This document shows, in pieces, positions 43,576 through 51,806 of a stretch of 64,000 nt of DNA (its first letter is position 1; each line of letters begins with the position of its first letter). This stretch comes from UBA9300 sp032260385. Its GTDB lineage: Bacteria; Bacteroidota; Bacteroidia; Bacteroidales; VadinHA17. The stretch lies in contig JAVVEL010000003.1 of the NCBI GenBank assembly GCA_032260385.1, positions 1 to 64,000 on the forward strand, in the 5' to 3' direction. The notes under the pieces were generated by a model that was given only the letters and a program-made list of their open reading frames with translations, searched no databases and was not told the origin of the DNA. The position numbers were made by a program, and so were the translations under genes.

Positions 43576-43591
43576 TGTTCCACGTGGAACT
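43576..43591. promoter_or_regulatory. parS: parS-like centromere site 1
   Basis: TGTTCCACGTGGAACT matches the 16-bp parS consensus (TGTTNCACGTGNAACA) at every defined position except the last. The inner 14 bp, GTTCCACGTGGAAC, are a perfect palindrome. It lies in the 131-bp non-coding gap after mnmG and 18 bp before the adenine deaminase start. ParB would load here for chromosome segregation. Confidence 0.8.
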
Positions 43592-43609
43592 AAATTTATT
43601 GAAACTATA

Positions 43610-45229
43610 ATGAAAATTTATGGAAAAATAATTGATGTCTTTAACAGAAGGATATTTAAGGGGTATATTTCAGTAAAGGGTAAACGAATAGAGAATATTG
43701 CAGAAGAGGATAACCCTGAAGAGAACTATATACTTCCGGGTTTAATCGACTCCCATATACATATTGAGAGTTCTATGCTGGTTCCGTCAAGATTTGCAGA
43801 AAAGGCAGTAAGACATGGAACCGTTGCAGTAGTGTCAGATCCACACGAAATTGCAAACGTCATGGGTTTGGAAGGGCTTGAGTTTATGATTGAGAACAGT
43901 AAAACAGTTCCCATGAAGTTTTATTTCGGGGCACCATCGTGTGTGCCGGCAACAAGTTTCGAAAGAAGCGGCGGGAAAATAGGGATAAAGGAAACAGAGC
44001 TTTTATTGGCCAGGAATGAAATTAAATATCTGGCGGAAATGATGAATTTTCCGGGAGTGATTAATAAGGACAGGGAGGTGATGGAAAAGCTGGAGTCAGC
44101 GAGGAAAGCAGGAAAACCAATTGATGGCCATGCCCCGGGACTTGGCGGGGAGGATCTGGATAAGTACATAGGGGCAGGGATAAGTACGGATCATGAATGT
44201 ATCAGCCTGAATGAAGCAAGGGAAAAGATAGATAAAGGCATGAAAATACAGATAAGAGAAGGTAGTGCAGCCAGTGGCCTTGAGAAATTTCACCAATTGC
44301 TGGCCGATAATACTGAAATGCTGATGCTATGCTCAGATGACCTGCACCCTGAAATGCTTGAAAAGGGGCACATAAATCTGCTTGTTAAAAGACTTCTTGC
44401 AATGGGCTACGATCTGTTCGACATTCTGAACATTGCCATAACTAATCCTGTAAAGCATTATAAACTGGATGCCGGCTTGCTGAGAAAAGGAGACAATGCT
44501 GATTTTATAATCATTGACGGCCCTGAGGAATTTAACATCCTGGAAACATGGATTGACGGTAAAAGGGTGTTTAACGGGAGAAATATCAGCTTTAAAACGA
44601 TAGCTGTTAAGCCACTGAATAATTTTCATTCAGGACTGATCAGCACGGATGATATAAGGGTTGAAAATGCACAAGCAAGGATAAGGGTAATTGACGCAGT
44701 TGACGGGGAAATTGTAACGGGTTGCTATGAATGGTCGCCCGGGGAAAGCGGAAAATATATCGAAGCTGATACGGAAGAAGATATACTAAAGATTATCGTG
44801 AAAGACAGGTATAATGATGCTCCTCCGGCCGTGGCTTATGTGAGGGGATTCGGGCTGAAGGAAGGTGCCTTTGCCTCATCAGTGGCACATGACAGTCATA
44901 ATATCATTGCCGTGGGCGTTGATGATGAATCCATATGCAGGGCGGTGAACAAAATCGTGGAGATGAAGGGAGGACTCGCAGCCTGCAGGGGCGACAATTG
45001 CAGTCAGCTACAGCTTGAAATTGCCGGTATCATGTCTGATGTTCCATGTGGAACAATGGCTTCACAATACAAGCAAATATCAGATTATGTGTGTGATATG
45101 GCTTGTAAGTTGAAATCGCCATTCATGACATTGTCGTTTATGGCACTGCTTGTTATTCCCGAATTAAAACTAAGCGACAGGGGACTGTTTGACGGGAATA
45201 AGTTTGAGTTTGTGAACCTGTATTTATAG
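43610..45229 (+). CDS. ade: adenine deaminase
   Basis: Adenine deaminase of the amidohydrolase superfamily, 539 residues, converting adenine to hypoxanthine in purine salvage. Metal-binding residues are in GLIDSHIHIESSML (about 43-56); later come DPHEIANVMG, the GHAPGLGGEDLDKY block and SDDLHPEMLEKGHINLLVKR, which carries an Asp ligand. The C-terminal domain has the DSHNIIAVG and MKGGLAACRGDN segments of the family. A parS-like site overlaps codons near 478-482 inside the gene. Confidence 0.95.
   Translation: MKIYGKIIDVFNRRIFKGYISVKGKRIENIAEEDNPEENYILPGLIDSHIHIESSMLVPSRFAEKAVRHGTVAVVSDPHEIANVMGLEGLEFMIENSKTVPMKFYFGAPSCVPATSFERSGGKIGIKETELLLARNEIKYLAEMMNFPGVINKDREVMEKLESARKAGKPIDGHAPGLGGEDLDKYIGAGISTDHECISLNEAREKIDKGMKIQIREGSAASGLEKFHQLLADNTEMLMLCSDDLHPEMLEKGHINLLVKRLLAMGYDLFDILNIAITNPVKHYKLDAGLLRKGDNADFIIIDGPEEFNILETWIDGKRVFNGRNISFKTIAVKPLNNFHSGLISTDDIRVENAQARIRVIDAVDGEIVTGCYEWSPGESGKYIEADTEEDILKIIVKDRYNDAPPAVAYVRGFGLKEGAFASSVAHDSHNIIAVGVDDESICRAVNKIVEMKGGLAACRGDNCSQLQLEIAGIMSDVPCGTMASQYKQISDYVCDMACKLKSPFMTLSFMALLVIPELKLSDRGLFDGNKFEFVNLYL
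45040..45055. promoter_or_regulatory. parS: parS-like centromere site 2, inside the adenine deaminase gene
   Basis: TGTTCCATGTGGAACA agrees with the parS palindrome in the outer arms (TGTTCC/GGAACA) with a single central change (CATGTG for CACGTG). It lies 1,464 bp from site 1 and within coding sequence, where parS sites often occur. Chance is less likely given the nearby near-perfect site, but binding is not proven. Confidence 0.6.
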
Positions 45230-45233
45230 TCTA

Positions 45234-45265
45234 AACTTTTTTCAACTTTTTCAAGCTCTTTAGCC
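45234..45265. repeat. pyrimidine-rich dispersed intergenic repeat, copy 2
   Basis: The string begins AACTTTTTTCAACTTTTTCA and continues with AGCTCTTTAGCC. It shares the AACTTTTTCAACTTTTTCA core with 8521-8541 and the TCAAGCTCTTT part with 60597-60625. It sits directly after the adenine deaminase stop. Confidence 0.4.
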
Positions 45266-45286
45266 TTTTGTCTTTATTTTTGTTTT

Positions 45287-47074
45287 ATGGCTGATCTAAG
45301 AAATATAGCCCGGAATCTGCCTGATGACCCCGGGGTTTACCGCTTTTACGATAGGGAAGGAATACTTATGTATGTTGGCAAGGCCAAAAGCCTGAAGAAA
45401 AGGGTGGCCTCATACCTTGGTAAATCACTGATGGGAAAGACCAGAGTGATGATGGCTAAGGTAAGCGAGATCAGGCATACGGTTGTGGAATCGGAATCGG
45501 AAGCCTTATTGCTTGAGAATAATTTAATTAAGCGACATCAACCAAGGTATAATGTGTTGATGAAGGATGATAAAACCTATCCGTGGATATGTGTTAAAGA
45601 AGAGCATTTTTCCAGGGTATTCATGACCAGAAATGTGGTAAGAGACGGCTCAGTATATTACGGTCCCTATACTTCAGTAGTAATGGTGCGTACCCTCCTG
45701 GATCTGATAAAGAAGTTATATCCTCTCAGGACCTGCTCATATAATCTTAGCGAAGAAAAAATTTCATCAGGTAAATACAGGGTATGCCTTGAATATCACC
45801 TGGGCAATTGTCTTGGTCCCTGCGTTGGGAAGCAGCCGGAAGCTGATTATGACGAATCAATACGGCAGGTAAAGGAAATACTCAAAGGGAATATACATAG
45901 TGTGACCAGGTATCTGAAGAACCTGATGAAAAAATATGCCGAAAATCTTAAGTACGAGGAAGCCCAGGTAATCAAGGAGAAGCTGGAAATCCTGGAGAAG
46001 TACAGCAGCCGGTCAACAGTTGTTAATCCAAGAATCAGGGATGTCGATGTCTTCGGGATGGACGAAGAGGATGATAAAATATTCGTTAACTACCTGAAAA
46101 TCATACGTGGAGCTCTTGTGCAGACCCATACGGTTGAACTGCGGAAAAGGATCGAAGAAAACAATAGTGAGATTATGTCACTGGCAATCATTGAGTTAAG
46201 AGAGCGTCATTCAAGCAATGCTCCTGAAATCATTATGGGACTGATGCCTGATATAGGAATAGAAAATATAAAATATACGGTACCGAGAAAGGGTGACAGG
46301 AAGAAATTGCTTGAACTGTCGGAAAGGAATGCCCGTGTATATAAATTAAACCAGAGGAAAATAAATATTAAAACGGCGGATGACAGGTCCAGGAAGAATC
46401 TGGAGAAACTGAAGACCGATCTCCATCTGCCTGATGTACCGATGCATATTGAGTGTTTTGATAATTCCAACATCCAGGGCTCAAACCCGGTGGCTGCATG
46501 CGTGGTGTTCAGAAATGCCAGGCCTTCAAAAAAAGAATACAGGCATTATAATATTAAGACGGTTAAGGGTCCTGATGATTATGCATCCATGGAAGAAGTC
46601 GTATTCAGAAGGTACAGGAGAATGCTGGATGAAGACAGTTCCCTGCCCGACCTGGTAATAATTGACGGGGGCAAGGGACAGCTGAATGCCGCGGTAAAAA
46701 GCCTCGAAAGCCTGGGGATAAGAGGTAAGGTACCTGTTATAGGCATTGCAAAAAGATTGGAAGAGATATATTTCCCGGGCGACTCTGTACCCCTATATAT
46801 AGATAAGAATTCAATAAGCCTGAAAATAATACAGCATTTACGAAATGAAGCCCATCGTTTCGGAATAAGTTTTCACCGTGCTAAAAGATCAGGCGACATG
46901 ACAAAATCATCCCTGGATGATATTAAAGGGATAGGTCCGAAAACAAAAGATCTGTTGATAAAAAAATTCGGATCACTCGAAAAAATTAAATCAGTGCCTG
47001 CCGGGGATTTGGAAAATCTGATAGGGAAGTCAAAAACGGAGAAAATCATTGATTTTCTTCAAAATTCCTCCTGA
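45287..47074 (+). CDS. uvrC: excinuclease ABC subunit C
   Basis: UvrC makes both incisions in nucleotide excision repair. The length of 595 residues is normal. Domains in order: GIY-YIG nuclease (DPGVYRFYDREGILMYVGKAKSLKKR, about 14-39), the cysteine-containing block CLEYHLGNCLGPC (about 167-179), the UVR domain that meets UvrB (about 205-240), the RNase H-like 3'... 5' nuclease half (HIECFDNSNIQGS, LVIIDGGKGQLNAA) and the helix-hairpin-helix end (LDDIKGIGPKTKDLLIKKFGSLEKIKSV). It is last of the plus-strand run. Confidence 0.97.
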   Translation: MADLRNIARNLPDDPGVYRFYDREGILMYVGKAKSLKKRVASYLGKSLMGKTRVMMAKVSEIRHTVVESESEALLLENNLIKRHQPRYNVLMKDDKTYPWICVKEEHFSRVFMTRNVVRDGSVYYGPYTSVVMVRTLLDLIKKLYPLRTCSYNLSEEKISSGKYRVCLEYHLGNCLGPCVGKQPEADYDESIRQVKEILKGNIHSVTRYLKNLMKKYAENLKYEEAQVIKEKLEILEKYSSRSTVVNPRIRDVDVFGMDEEDDKIFVNYLKIIRGALVQTHTVELRKRIEENNSEIMSLAIIELRERHSSNAPEIIMGLMPDIGIENIKYTVPRKGDRKKLLELSERNARVYKLNQRKINIKTADDRSRKNLEKLKTDLHLPDVPMHIECFDNSNIQGSNPVAACVVFRNARPSKKEYRHYNIKTVKGPDDYASMEEVVFRRYRRMLDEDSSLPDLVIIDGGKGQLNAAVKSLESLGIRGKVPVIGIAKRLEEIYFPGDSVPLYIDKNSISLKIIQHLRNEAHRFGISFHRAKRSGDMTKSSLDDIKGIGPKTKDLLIKKFGSLEKIKSVPAGDLENLIGKSKTEKIIDFLQNSS

Positions 47075-47177
47075 AAGGCATTTTTTCGAGCACACAGAAA
47101 AATGGGTGGTATAATATTGACATACAATATATAACAGCTCTTCAGCGGAAGTTTTAACTCAAGGAGAAATAAGTTTT

Positions 47178-47201
47178 CAGGCTGAGGCTGAGGCTAAGGC
47201 T
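47178..47201. repeat. four tandem AGGCT hexamers
   Basis: CAGGCT-GAGGCT-GAGGCT-AAGGCT lie just before the 3' end of the polyprenyl synthase gene, in the 133-bp convergent gap after uvrC. This is a short simple-sequence tract; no role is evident. Confidence 0.6.
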
Positions 47202-47207
47202 TTAAAA

Positions 47208-48200
47208 TCATTTTGCTCTTGAGGTCGTAAACGTAATAAAGTCCTTCATTGAAGATTTCATTTCGCTGTCGTCGAAAGTGTCAAGGATGGCAAAGGCCAT
47301 ATCCCGGTATTTTTTCATCATATTATTTGCATAGGTCGTTCCGCCATTCTTAACAACGAAATCTATTACTTCCCTGATTTCAGATGAGCTTTTCTTTTTG
47401 CTGCCAATAATATGGAGTATGCGTTTTCTTTCTGAAGATTTTGCTTCCTGCAAGGCATGAATCAGGGGCAGGGTCATTTTCTTTTCTATAATGTCATTGC
47501 CCGCTGATTTACCTGTCATCCCGTTATCCTGGTAATCGAAGAGGTCATCCCTTATCTGGAAGGCGATGCCTATCTTTTCACCCAGATCTTTCATCAAACG
47601 TATTTTATCGGGATCACTGGTAACTGATATTGTTCCACAGGCTGTGCAGGCAGAAATCAAAGATGCTGTTTTCATCTTAATGATTTCAAAATACACATCT
47701 TCGGTGATATTAAGTTTACGTGCCTTTTGCAGTTGCAATAGTTCACCTTCACTCATTGATTGTACTGCCTCACTCATTATTTCGAGCATATCAAACCTGT
47801 TTTTCTCAATGCTAATGAGAAGACCCTGGGAAAGGAGGTAGTCACCTGTCAGCACAGCAATCTTTGAATTCCACAAGGCGTTGATAGACAGTGCTCCACG
47901 TCGTTCCTGTGCATTGTCAACCACATCATCGTGTACCAGTGTTGCAGTATGAAGGAGTTCGACGAAGGTTGCTGCAACATAGCTTGCTTCATTTATTTTG
48001 CCGTTGAGCCCTGCTGAGAGGAAGACAAGAAGGGGTCTCATTTGCTTGCCCTTGCGCCTGATAATGTAGTTGAGGATGATTTTAAGCAGGGGTACCTTTG
48101 TGCGCAGAATGTTGTTGAAATAACGCTCGAATTCGCGCATTTCCGTTTCCACCGGCTTCCTGATTGATTTTAATTTTGGCATACCTGCTGACTCTAACAA
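47208..48200 (-). CDS. polyprenyl diphosphate synthase (long-chain)
   Basis: A trans-isoprenyl diphosphate synthase, 330 residues, of the IspB/HepT type that builds the side chain of quinones. The first aspartate-rich motif is LVHDDVVDNAQERRG (about 91-105, DDxxD) with the RRG arm, and the second is QIRDDLFDYQ. A GKQMRPLLVFLSA block lies near 51-63. Small residues before the first DDxxD suggest a long product, but the chain length cannot be read off. It is convergent with uvrC and divergent from the ArsR gene. Confidence 0.92.
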   Translation of the reverse strand: MLESAGMPKLKSIRKPVETEMREFERYFNNILRTKVPLLKIILNYIIRRKGKQMRPLLVFLSAGLNGKINEASYVAATFVELLHTATLVHDDVVDNAQERRGALSINALWNSKIAVLTGDYLLSQGLLISIEKNRFDMLEIMSEAVQSMSEGELLQLQKARKLNITEDVYFEIIKMKTASLISACTACGTISVTSDPDKIRLMKDLGEKIGIAFQIRDDLFDYQDNGMTGKSAGNDIIEKKMTLPLIHALQEAKSSERKRILHIIGSKKKSSSEIREVIDFVVKNGGTTYANNMMKKYRDMAFAILDTFDDSEMKSSMKDFITFTTSRAK

Positions 48201-48311
48201 TTTTCAAAGATATAAAATCGGGCTTTATAATTTAAAATTAATTTATTGCCTGCTAAGTTATAAACAAAGTAAAAAGCAAAATGTCTTACTGCAATTTAAA
48301 TAATGTTAATA

Positions 48312-48342
48312 TTGAACATATTGACATATTTATATATATTTG
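48312..48342 (+). promoter_or_regulatory. Bacteroidota-type promoter of the ArsR-family gene
   Basis: TTG at 48312-48314, a 20-bp spacer and TATATTTG at 48335-48342 fit the phylum's -33/-7 pattern (TTG, about 19-21 bp, TAnnTTTG). The start codon follows 26 bp after the -7 element. TTGAAC (48312) and GTTCAA (48357) form short inverted arms around it, a possible site for autoregulation. Confidence 0.6.
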
Positions 48343-48367
48343 CATTATAAATGTAAGTTCAACATAA

Positions 48368-48667
48368 ATGGAAGAAGTCAAATTAAATCCCGAACAGCTG
48401 GAGAGAGCAGCCAGTATGCTGAAAGCCATAGCTCACCCCATGAGGATAGCGATAATAGGATTTCTTGAAGAAGGCGACTCTTTATCAGTTACGGAGATAC
48501 ATGAAAGGCTGGGGATTGAACAATCGACCACCTCACATCACCTGGGAATATTAAAGGATAAAGGAGTGCTTGTTTCCAGGAGGGAAGGGAAAAAGACCTA
48601 TTACGCCCTCAAATATGATAATCTGAAAAGCATCATTAAGTGTGTGAGCATGTGTGAGTCACACTAA
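48368..48667 (+). CDS. ArsR-family transcriptional regulator
   Basis: A 99-residue winged-helix repressor: LKAIAHPMRIAIIGFLEE (dimer and first helices), SVTEIHERLGIEQSTTSHHLGILKDKGVLVSRREGKKTYYALK (recognition helix and wing). The metal-binding CVC motif of ArsR is absent; cysteines CVSMCESH sit at the very C-terminus and could sense metal or redox. The 3' end overlaps lspA by 4 bp, convergently. Its promoter is recognisable. The target is unknown. Confidence 0.88.
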   Translation: MEEVKLNPEQLERAASMLKAIAHPMRIAIIGFLEEGDSLSVTEIHERLGIEQSTTSHHLGILKDKGVLVSRREGKKTYYALKYDNLKSIIKCVSMCESH

Positions 48668-49272
48668 TTCATATCCTTAAAAAATCTTTTCTGTAAGATT
48701 ATAATCAGGGAGACACCAATTGTAACAGCACTGTCGGCCAGGTTAAAAACAGGCCTGAAAAAAACAAGTGACTGTCCCGGTCGCACCGGTGACCATTCAG
48801 GCCAGCTTGTATCAATAAGAGGGAAATACAGCATGTCTACAACCCTTCCATGCAGAAATGACGAATAACCTCCTTCGGGGGGGAAAACCATAGCCGGTTC
48901 ATAAAAGCTTTCACTGAAGATCATGCCGTAAAAGGCACTGTCGAAAATGTTCCCCACCGCACCGGCAAAAATTGCACTGACAGCTAAAATAAATCCCGGG
49001 TGAGCCTTATGACTGATAAGGTAACAGATATACCACCCTATAGCTATGGAGGCTACAATCCTGAACAGACTAAGGATCAGTTTGCCGGTTTTTCCACCCA
49101 TCTCCATGCCAAAAGCCATACCGTTGTTCTCAATAAAGTGCAATATGAACCAGTCGCCCAGTATATGCCTCTCTTCTCCTATGACCATAGTTGTCTTTAC
49201 CCATATCTTGAAGACCTGGTCGGCGACAAGGATTAGAAGTATTAACAGTATCGATTTCGTCTTTATTGACAT
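48664..49272 (-). CDS. lspA: lipoprotein signal peptidase (SPase II)
   Basis: LspA cleaves the signal peptide of lipoproteins after diacylglycerol attachment; the many lipoproteins in this window depend on it. 202 residues, four transmembrane helices. The catalytic aspartates are in GNIFDSAFYG (about 116-125) and FNLADSAVTIG (about 180-190). The loop between helices 3 and 4 is longer than in E. coli, as is usual in Bacteroidota. It stands apart from the neighbouring CreD operon. Confidence 0.95.
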   Translation of the reverse strand: MSIKTKSILLILLILVADQVFKIWVKTTMVIGEERHILGDWFILHFIENNGMAFGMEMGGKTGKLILSLFRIVASIAIGWYICYLISHKAHPGFILAVSAIFAGAVGNIFDSAFYGMIFSESFYEPAMVFPPEGGYSSFLHGRVVDMLYFPLIDTSWPEWSPVRPGQSLVFFRPVFNLADSAVTIGVSLIIILQKRFFKDMN

Positions 49273-49412
49273 CCTTATGATTTTGAGGGCGCAAAATAGT
49301 AAAAAAAAGTAAATGACTCACTATGTGAGCATAATTTGACTCAGGTATCCCAGGGGAAGCTGCACGTCTTATTTGTTTAAGCTACTTCCCGGACCGGGGA
49401 TGCATGCTTATT

Positions 49413-50729
49413 TCATATGCCGCTCTTCCTGAAAAGATCTGTTTTGGCAGACAGCCACATAATTGCTCCAAGGGCAATAAAAAGACCTATATTGCCTGCC
49501 AGGTAGGCAAACTCGTTTATTGACAGCAATATATATATAAAGATATATAGCAGTGTGAGCATGCCGCCAACAAGTACGGTATATTTCGGTTTTTTGAGCA
49601 GCAAGCCGCTGAATAAGGTCAACAGGCCTACGGTCGACCCGGCTGAGATAAGATAAGCAAGGCTGAATCCTACCTGTTCACTGAGTGCATTCAGCAGGGA
49701 GAAAAACAATACCAGGGAGAGAGAAACAAGGAAATAGTGGAAAAGATGTATTTTCCTGTTGGCCGATAATTCCAGAAAGAGCAGCACCAGGTAGGTGAAT
49801 GCAATAAAAAGAAGTCCGTATTTGGCAGCTCTCTCAGATTTCCTGTAATGATCAACTTCAAGTATAAGTTTTACCCCGAATGATTCTTCCTCCGGTTTGT
49901 GGATATTTCCAAACCACGATTGTGGAAAATTCCTGTTCAGGTGGCTTATGTTCCAGTCAGCTGTAAATCCGTCATCCCCGGTTGCCCTGTCTTCAGGAAG
50001 GTAATTCCCGGTAAAGGAAGGCGCAGACCAGGATGATTTTATTGAAACCCTTGTGGATTTTCCCGTGGGTGTAAAAAATATTCCTGACGATCCTTTAAGG
50101 CCAAGCTCTGCAATAAAATCAAAACGCTCCAACCCCGGCCGGATAGATGCGGGAAAGGTGACTCCGGAGGTGAAGAGGTCATAATCCGCCGCTCCCGGTT
50201 GTGCCGCTATTGAAGTATCATTCACCCTGAGATTCAGGCCTTCTGTTATTCCCCTGTTATCTGATATCCCAAGGGTGAAATATGCTTCTTCCCAAAGAAC
50301 TTCAGTAGCAGGTGTATTGATATCGGAGGGAAGTAAAAATGATCCTGCCAGTTTAAGGTCAGCTTCGTAAATAACCGATTCATAAATACCCTTGTACCTG
50401 ATAGCGGGACTTATCTCTCCGGTAATATCAAGATTATCGGGCATTATGTGCCAGAGGGTGTTTTCATAGGAGACCTTGTTATCGCCGGAAATGACAGACC
50501 TGATAACAGGTATGTTTAAAACGGGACCGGTAATTGTTTGTGTCTTACTCCATTCACGGGATATTTCCTCCCGGACGGCAAGAGAATTCTCAACCCTTTC
50601 ACCAATAAGCATCTTAATTAGCTGAAGGGGAACAAGAAACATGATGGCCATAAGACCCAGCAGAACCATCTTAAATGTTATTGTTTCATACCATTTAATG
50701 TCGTTTGGAATTTCGTTTTTCATTTTCAA
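49413..50729 (-). CDS. CreD-family inner membrane protein
   Basis: A 438-residue protein of the CreD family: one N-terminal transmembrane helix (about 19-40), a large periplasmic domain (about 45-300) with the conserved block WSAPSFTGNYLPED, then about five C-terminal helices. In Enterobacteriaceae CreD is controlled by CreBC and affects envelope and beta-lactam phenotypes; its mechanism is unknown. Here it follows a winged-helix regulator and a small membrane protein in the same direction, with a palindromic operator in the 46-bp gap before it. Confidence 0.92.
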   Translation of the reverse strand: MKMKNEIPNDIKWYETITFKMVLLGLMAIMFLVPLQLIKMLIGERVENSLAVREEISREWSKTQTITGPVLNIPVIRSVISGDNKVSYENTLWHIMPDNLDITGEISPAIRYKGIYESVIYEADLKLAGSFLLPSDINTPATEVLWEEAYFTLGISDNRGITEGLNLRVNDTSIAAQPGAADYDLFTSGVTFPASIRPGLERFDFIAELGLKGSSGIFFTPTGKSTRVSIKSSWSAPSFTGNYLPEDRATGDDGFTADWNISHLNRNFPQSWFGNIHKPEEESFGVKLILEVDHYRKSERAAKYGLLFIAFTYLVLLFLELSANRKIHLFHYFLVSLSLVLFFSLLNALSEQVGFSLAYLISAGSTVGLLTLFSGLLLKKPKYTVLVGGMLTLLYIFIYILLSINEFAYLAGNIGLFIALGAIMWLSAKTDLFRKSGI

Positions 50730-50741
50730 GGTTTTTAAAGT

Positions 50742-50758
50742 ACTTTGAGTTGCAAAGT
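50742..50758. promoter_or_regulatory. palindromic operator copy A, before creD
   Basis: ACTTTGAGTTGCAAAGT has 6-bp arms ACTTTG/CAAAGT spaced by 5 bp. It matches copy B before the first gene of the operon at 51693-51709 in all arm positions and in a shared left extension (AAAGT). It lies 12 bp upstream of the creD start codon. Confidence 0.7.
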
Positions 50759-50775
50759 GTATTTATAAAAAAATA

Positions 50776-51072
50776 TTATTTCTTTTTTATAAGTTGCTCC
50801 AGTGCATCAAGATGCTGATTAAAAATATCCCTGCCGTGCCCTGTCGCCGTATATTTTGTATTGGGTTTCCTTCCGATGAATTGTTTTCTGACTTCAATAA
50901 GGTCATTTTCTTCGAGTGATCTGAGATGGCTGGCCAGGTTACCGTCGCTTACATCGAGAAGATCCTTGAGTGAATTAAAATCCATGCTGTCATTTACGAC
51001 AAGGGCTGACATTATGCCAAGCCTGATACGGTTCTCAAGTAATTTGCTCAGTTTGTTTAAGATATCTTTCAT
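50776..51072 (-). CDS. winged-helix transcriptional regulator (HTH_34 type)
   Basis: A 98-residue DNA-binding protein: LLENRIRLGIMSALVVNDSMDFNSLKDLLDVSDGNLASHLRSLEENDLIEVRKQFIGRKPNTKYTATGHGRDIF is a full winged helix of the small MarR/PadR-like class that is often coupled to CreD in Bacteroidota. No effector domain is present. It lies between the membrane protein and creD; the two palindromes around the operon are the obvious candidates for its binding sites, so autoregulation is likely. Confidence 0.9.
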   Translation of the reverse strand: MKDILNKLSKLLENRIRLGIMSALVVNDSMDFNSLKDLLDVSDGNLASHLRSLEENDLIEVRKQFIGRKPNTKYTATGHGRDIFNQHLDALEQLIKKK

Positions 51073-51088
51073 CCGGCCACGAAGCTTT

Positions 51089-51682
51089 TTATCTGTATTT
51101 GATATGCATTATCAAACCATAGAGTATATGGAGAATTCCGAAACCAAAAGCCCAAAAAACAAGTCCCTGACCCGGAAAGAAAAGCGCCAGTACACCTGCA
51201 AGTATTTCAAAAATTCCGAGGTACTGTATTTCGCCAAAGGTAAATTTCCCGGCACTCACAAGTGCCAGTCCATAAAACACCAGCATTGACGGTATAAGGT
51301 ATTCATAGTTACCATCCAGGTAGAAGGCAAGGATTAAAACTGCCCCTGTAACCAGTGGAACCAGGAGGTTCAGCAACATCCTCCGTGTTGTTGTTGTCCA
51401 GATCTTCAAACCCCTCCGTGACGCTTTCCTTATCGAAAGACCGACTGAGATGCCCAGGGCGGCAAATAGAACGATAAGAGCATCTGCAAGGAGTATCAAT
51501 TCCAGGTTGTCAGTTGCTGCTGTCTGTGACTTATTAATGGCTATTGCCGCTATTATGGAGCCACAGATTGCAATAAGCCCTGCGAATATTCCCGACAGGC
51601 CATTCAGGGATAAAAACCTGGATGATTCCTCCATTATTTTCCTGATAGCCTTCAGATCTTCAGAATGCGCATTTGTATTCAT
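51089..51682 (-). CDS. multi-pass membrane protein of the creD operon
   Basis: From the ATG at 51682 (MNTNAHSEDLKAIRKIMEES) this is a 197-residue protein with about six transmembrane helices (starting near residues 33, 65, 100, 120, 140 and 165) and a short N-terminal cytoplasmic helix. A frame opening earlier would run into the operator, so the later ATG is preferred. Function is unknown; it probably works with CreD. It is the first gene of the operon, 16 bp before the regulator. Confidence 0.75.
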   Translation of the reverse strand: MNTNAHSEDLKAIRKIMEESSRFLSLNGLSGIFAGLIAICGSIIAAIAINKSQTAATDNLELILLADALIVLFAALGISVGLSIRKASRRGLKIWTTTTRRMLLNLLVPLVTGAVLILAFYLDGNYEYLIPSMLVFYGLALVSAGKFTFGEIQYLGIFEILAGVLALFFPGQGLVFWAFGFGILHILYGLIMHIKYR

Positions 51683-51692
51683 GATTAAAAGT

Positions 51693-51734
51693 ACTTTGTG
51701 ATGCAAAGTTAAATTATATTTTCATTGAAACAAA
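51693..51734 (-). promoter_or_regulatory. promoter with overlapping palindromic operator copy B
   Basis: On the minus strand TTTG (51731-51734), a 19-bp spacer and TAACTTTG (51704-51711) match the Bacteroidota -33/-7 consensus exactly. The 17-bp palindrome ACTTTGTGATGCAAAGT (51693-51709) covers the -7 element, so a bound regulator would block RNA polymerase. The operon start codon is 22 bp downstream of the -7 element. Confidence 0.75.
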
Positions 51735-51806
51735 TCTTTTTTAATTTTTATCTTAGCTCCTTATTTGTAAAAGTCTCACTTAACGGGGATCCTGTTAACG
51801 TATGAG

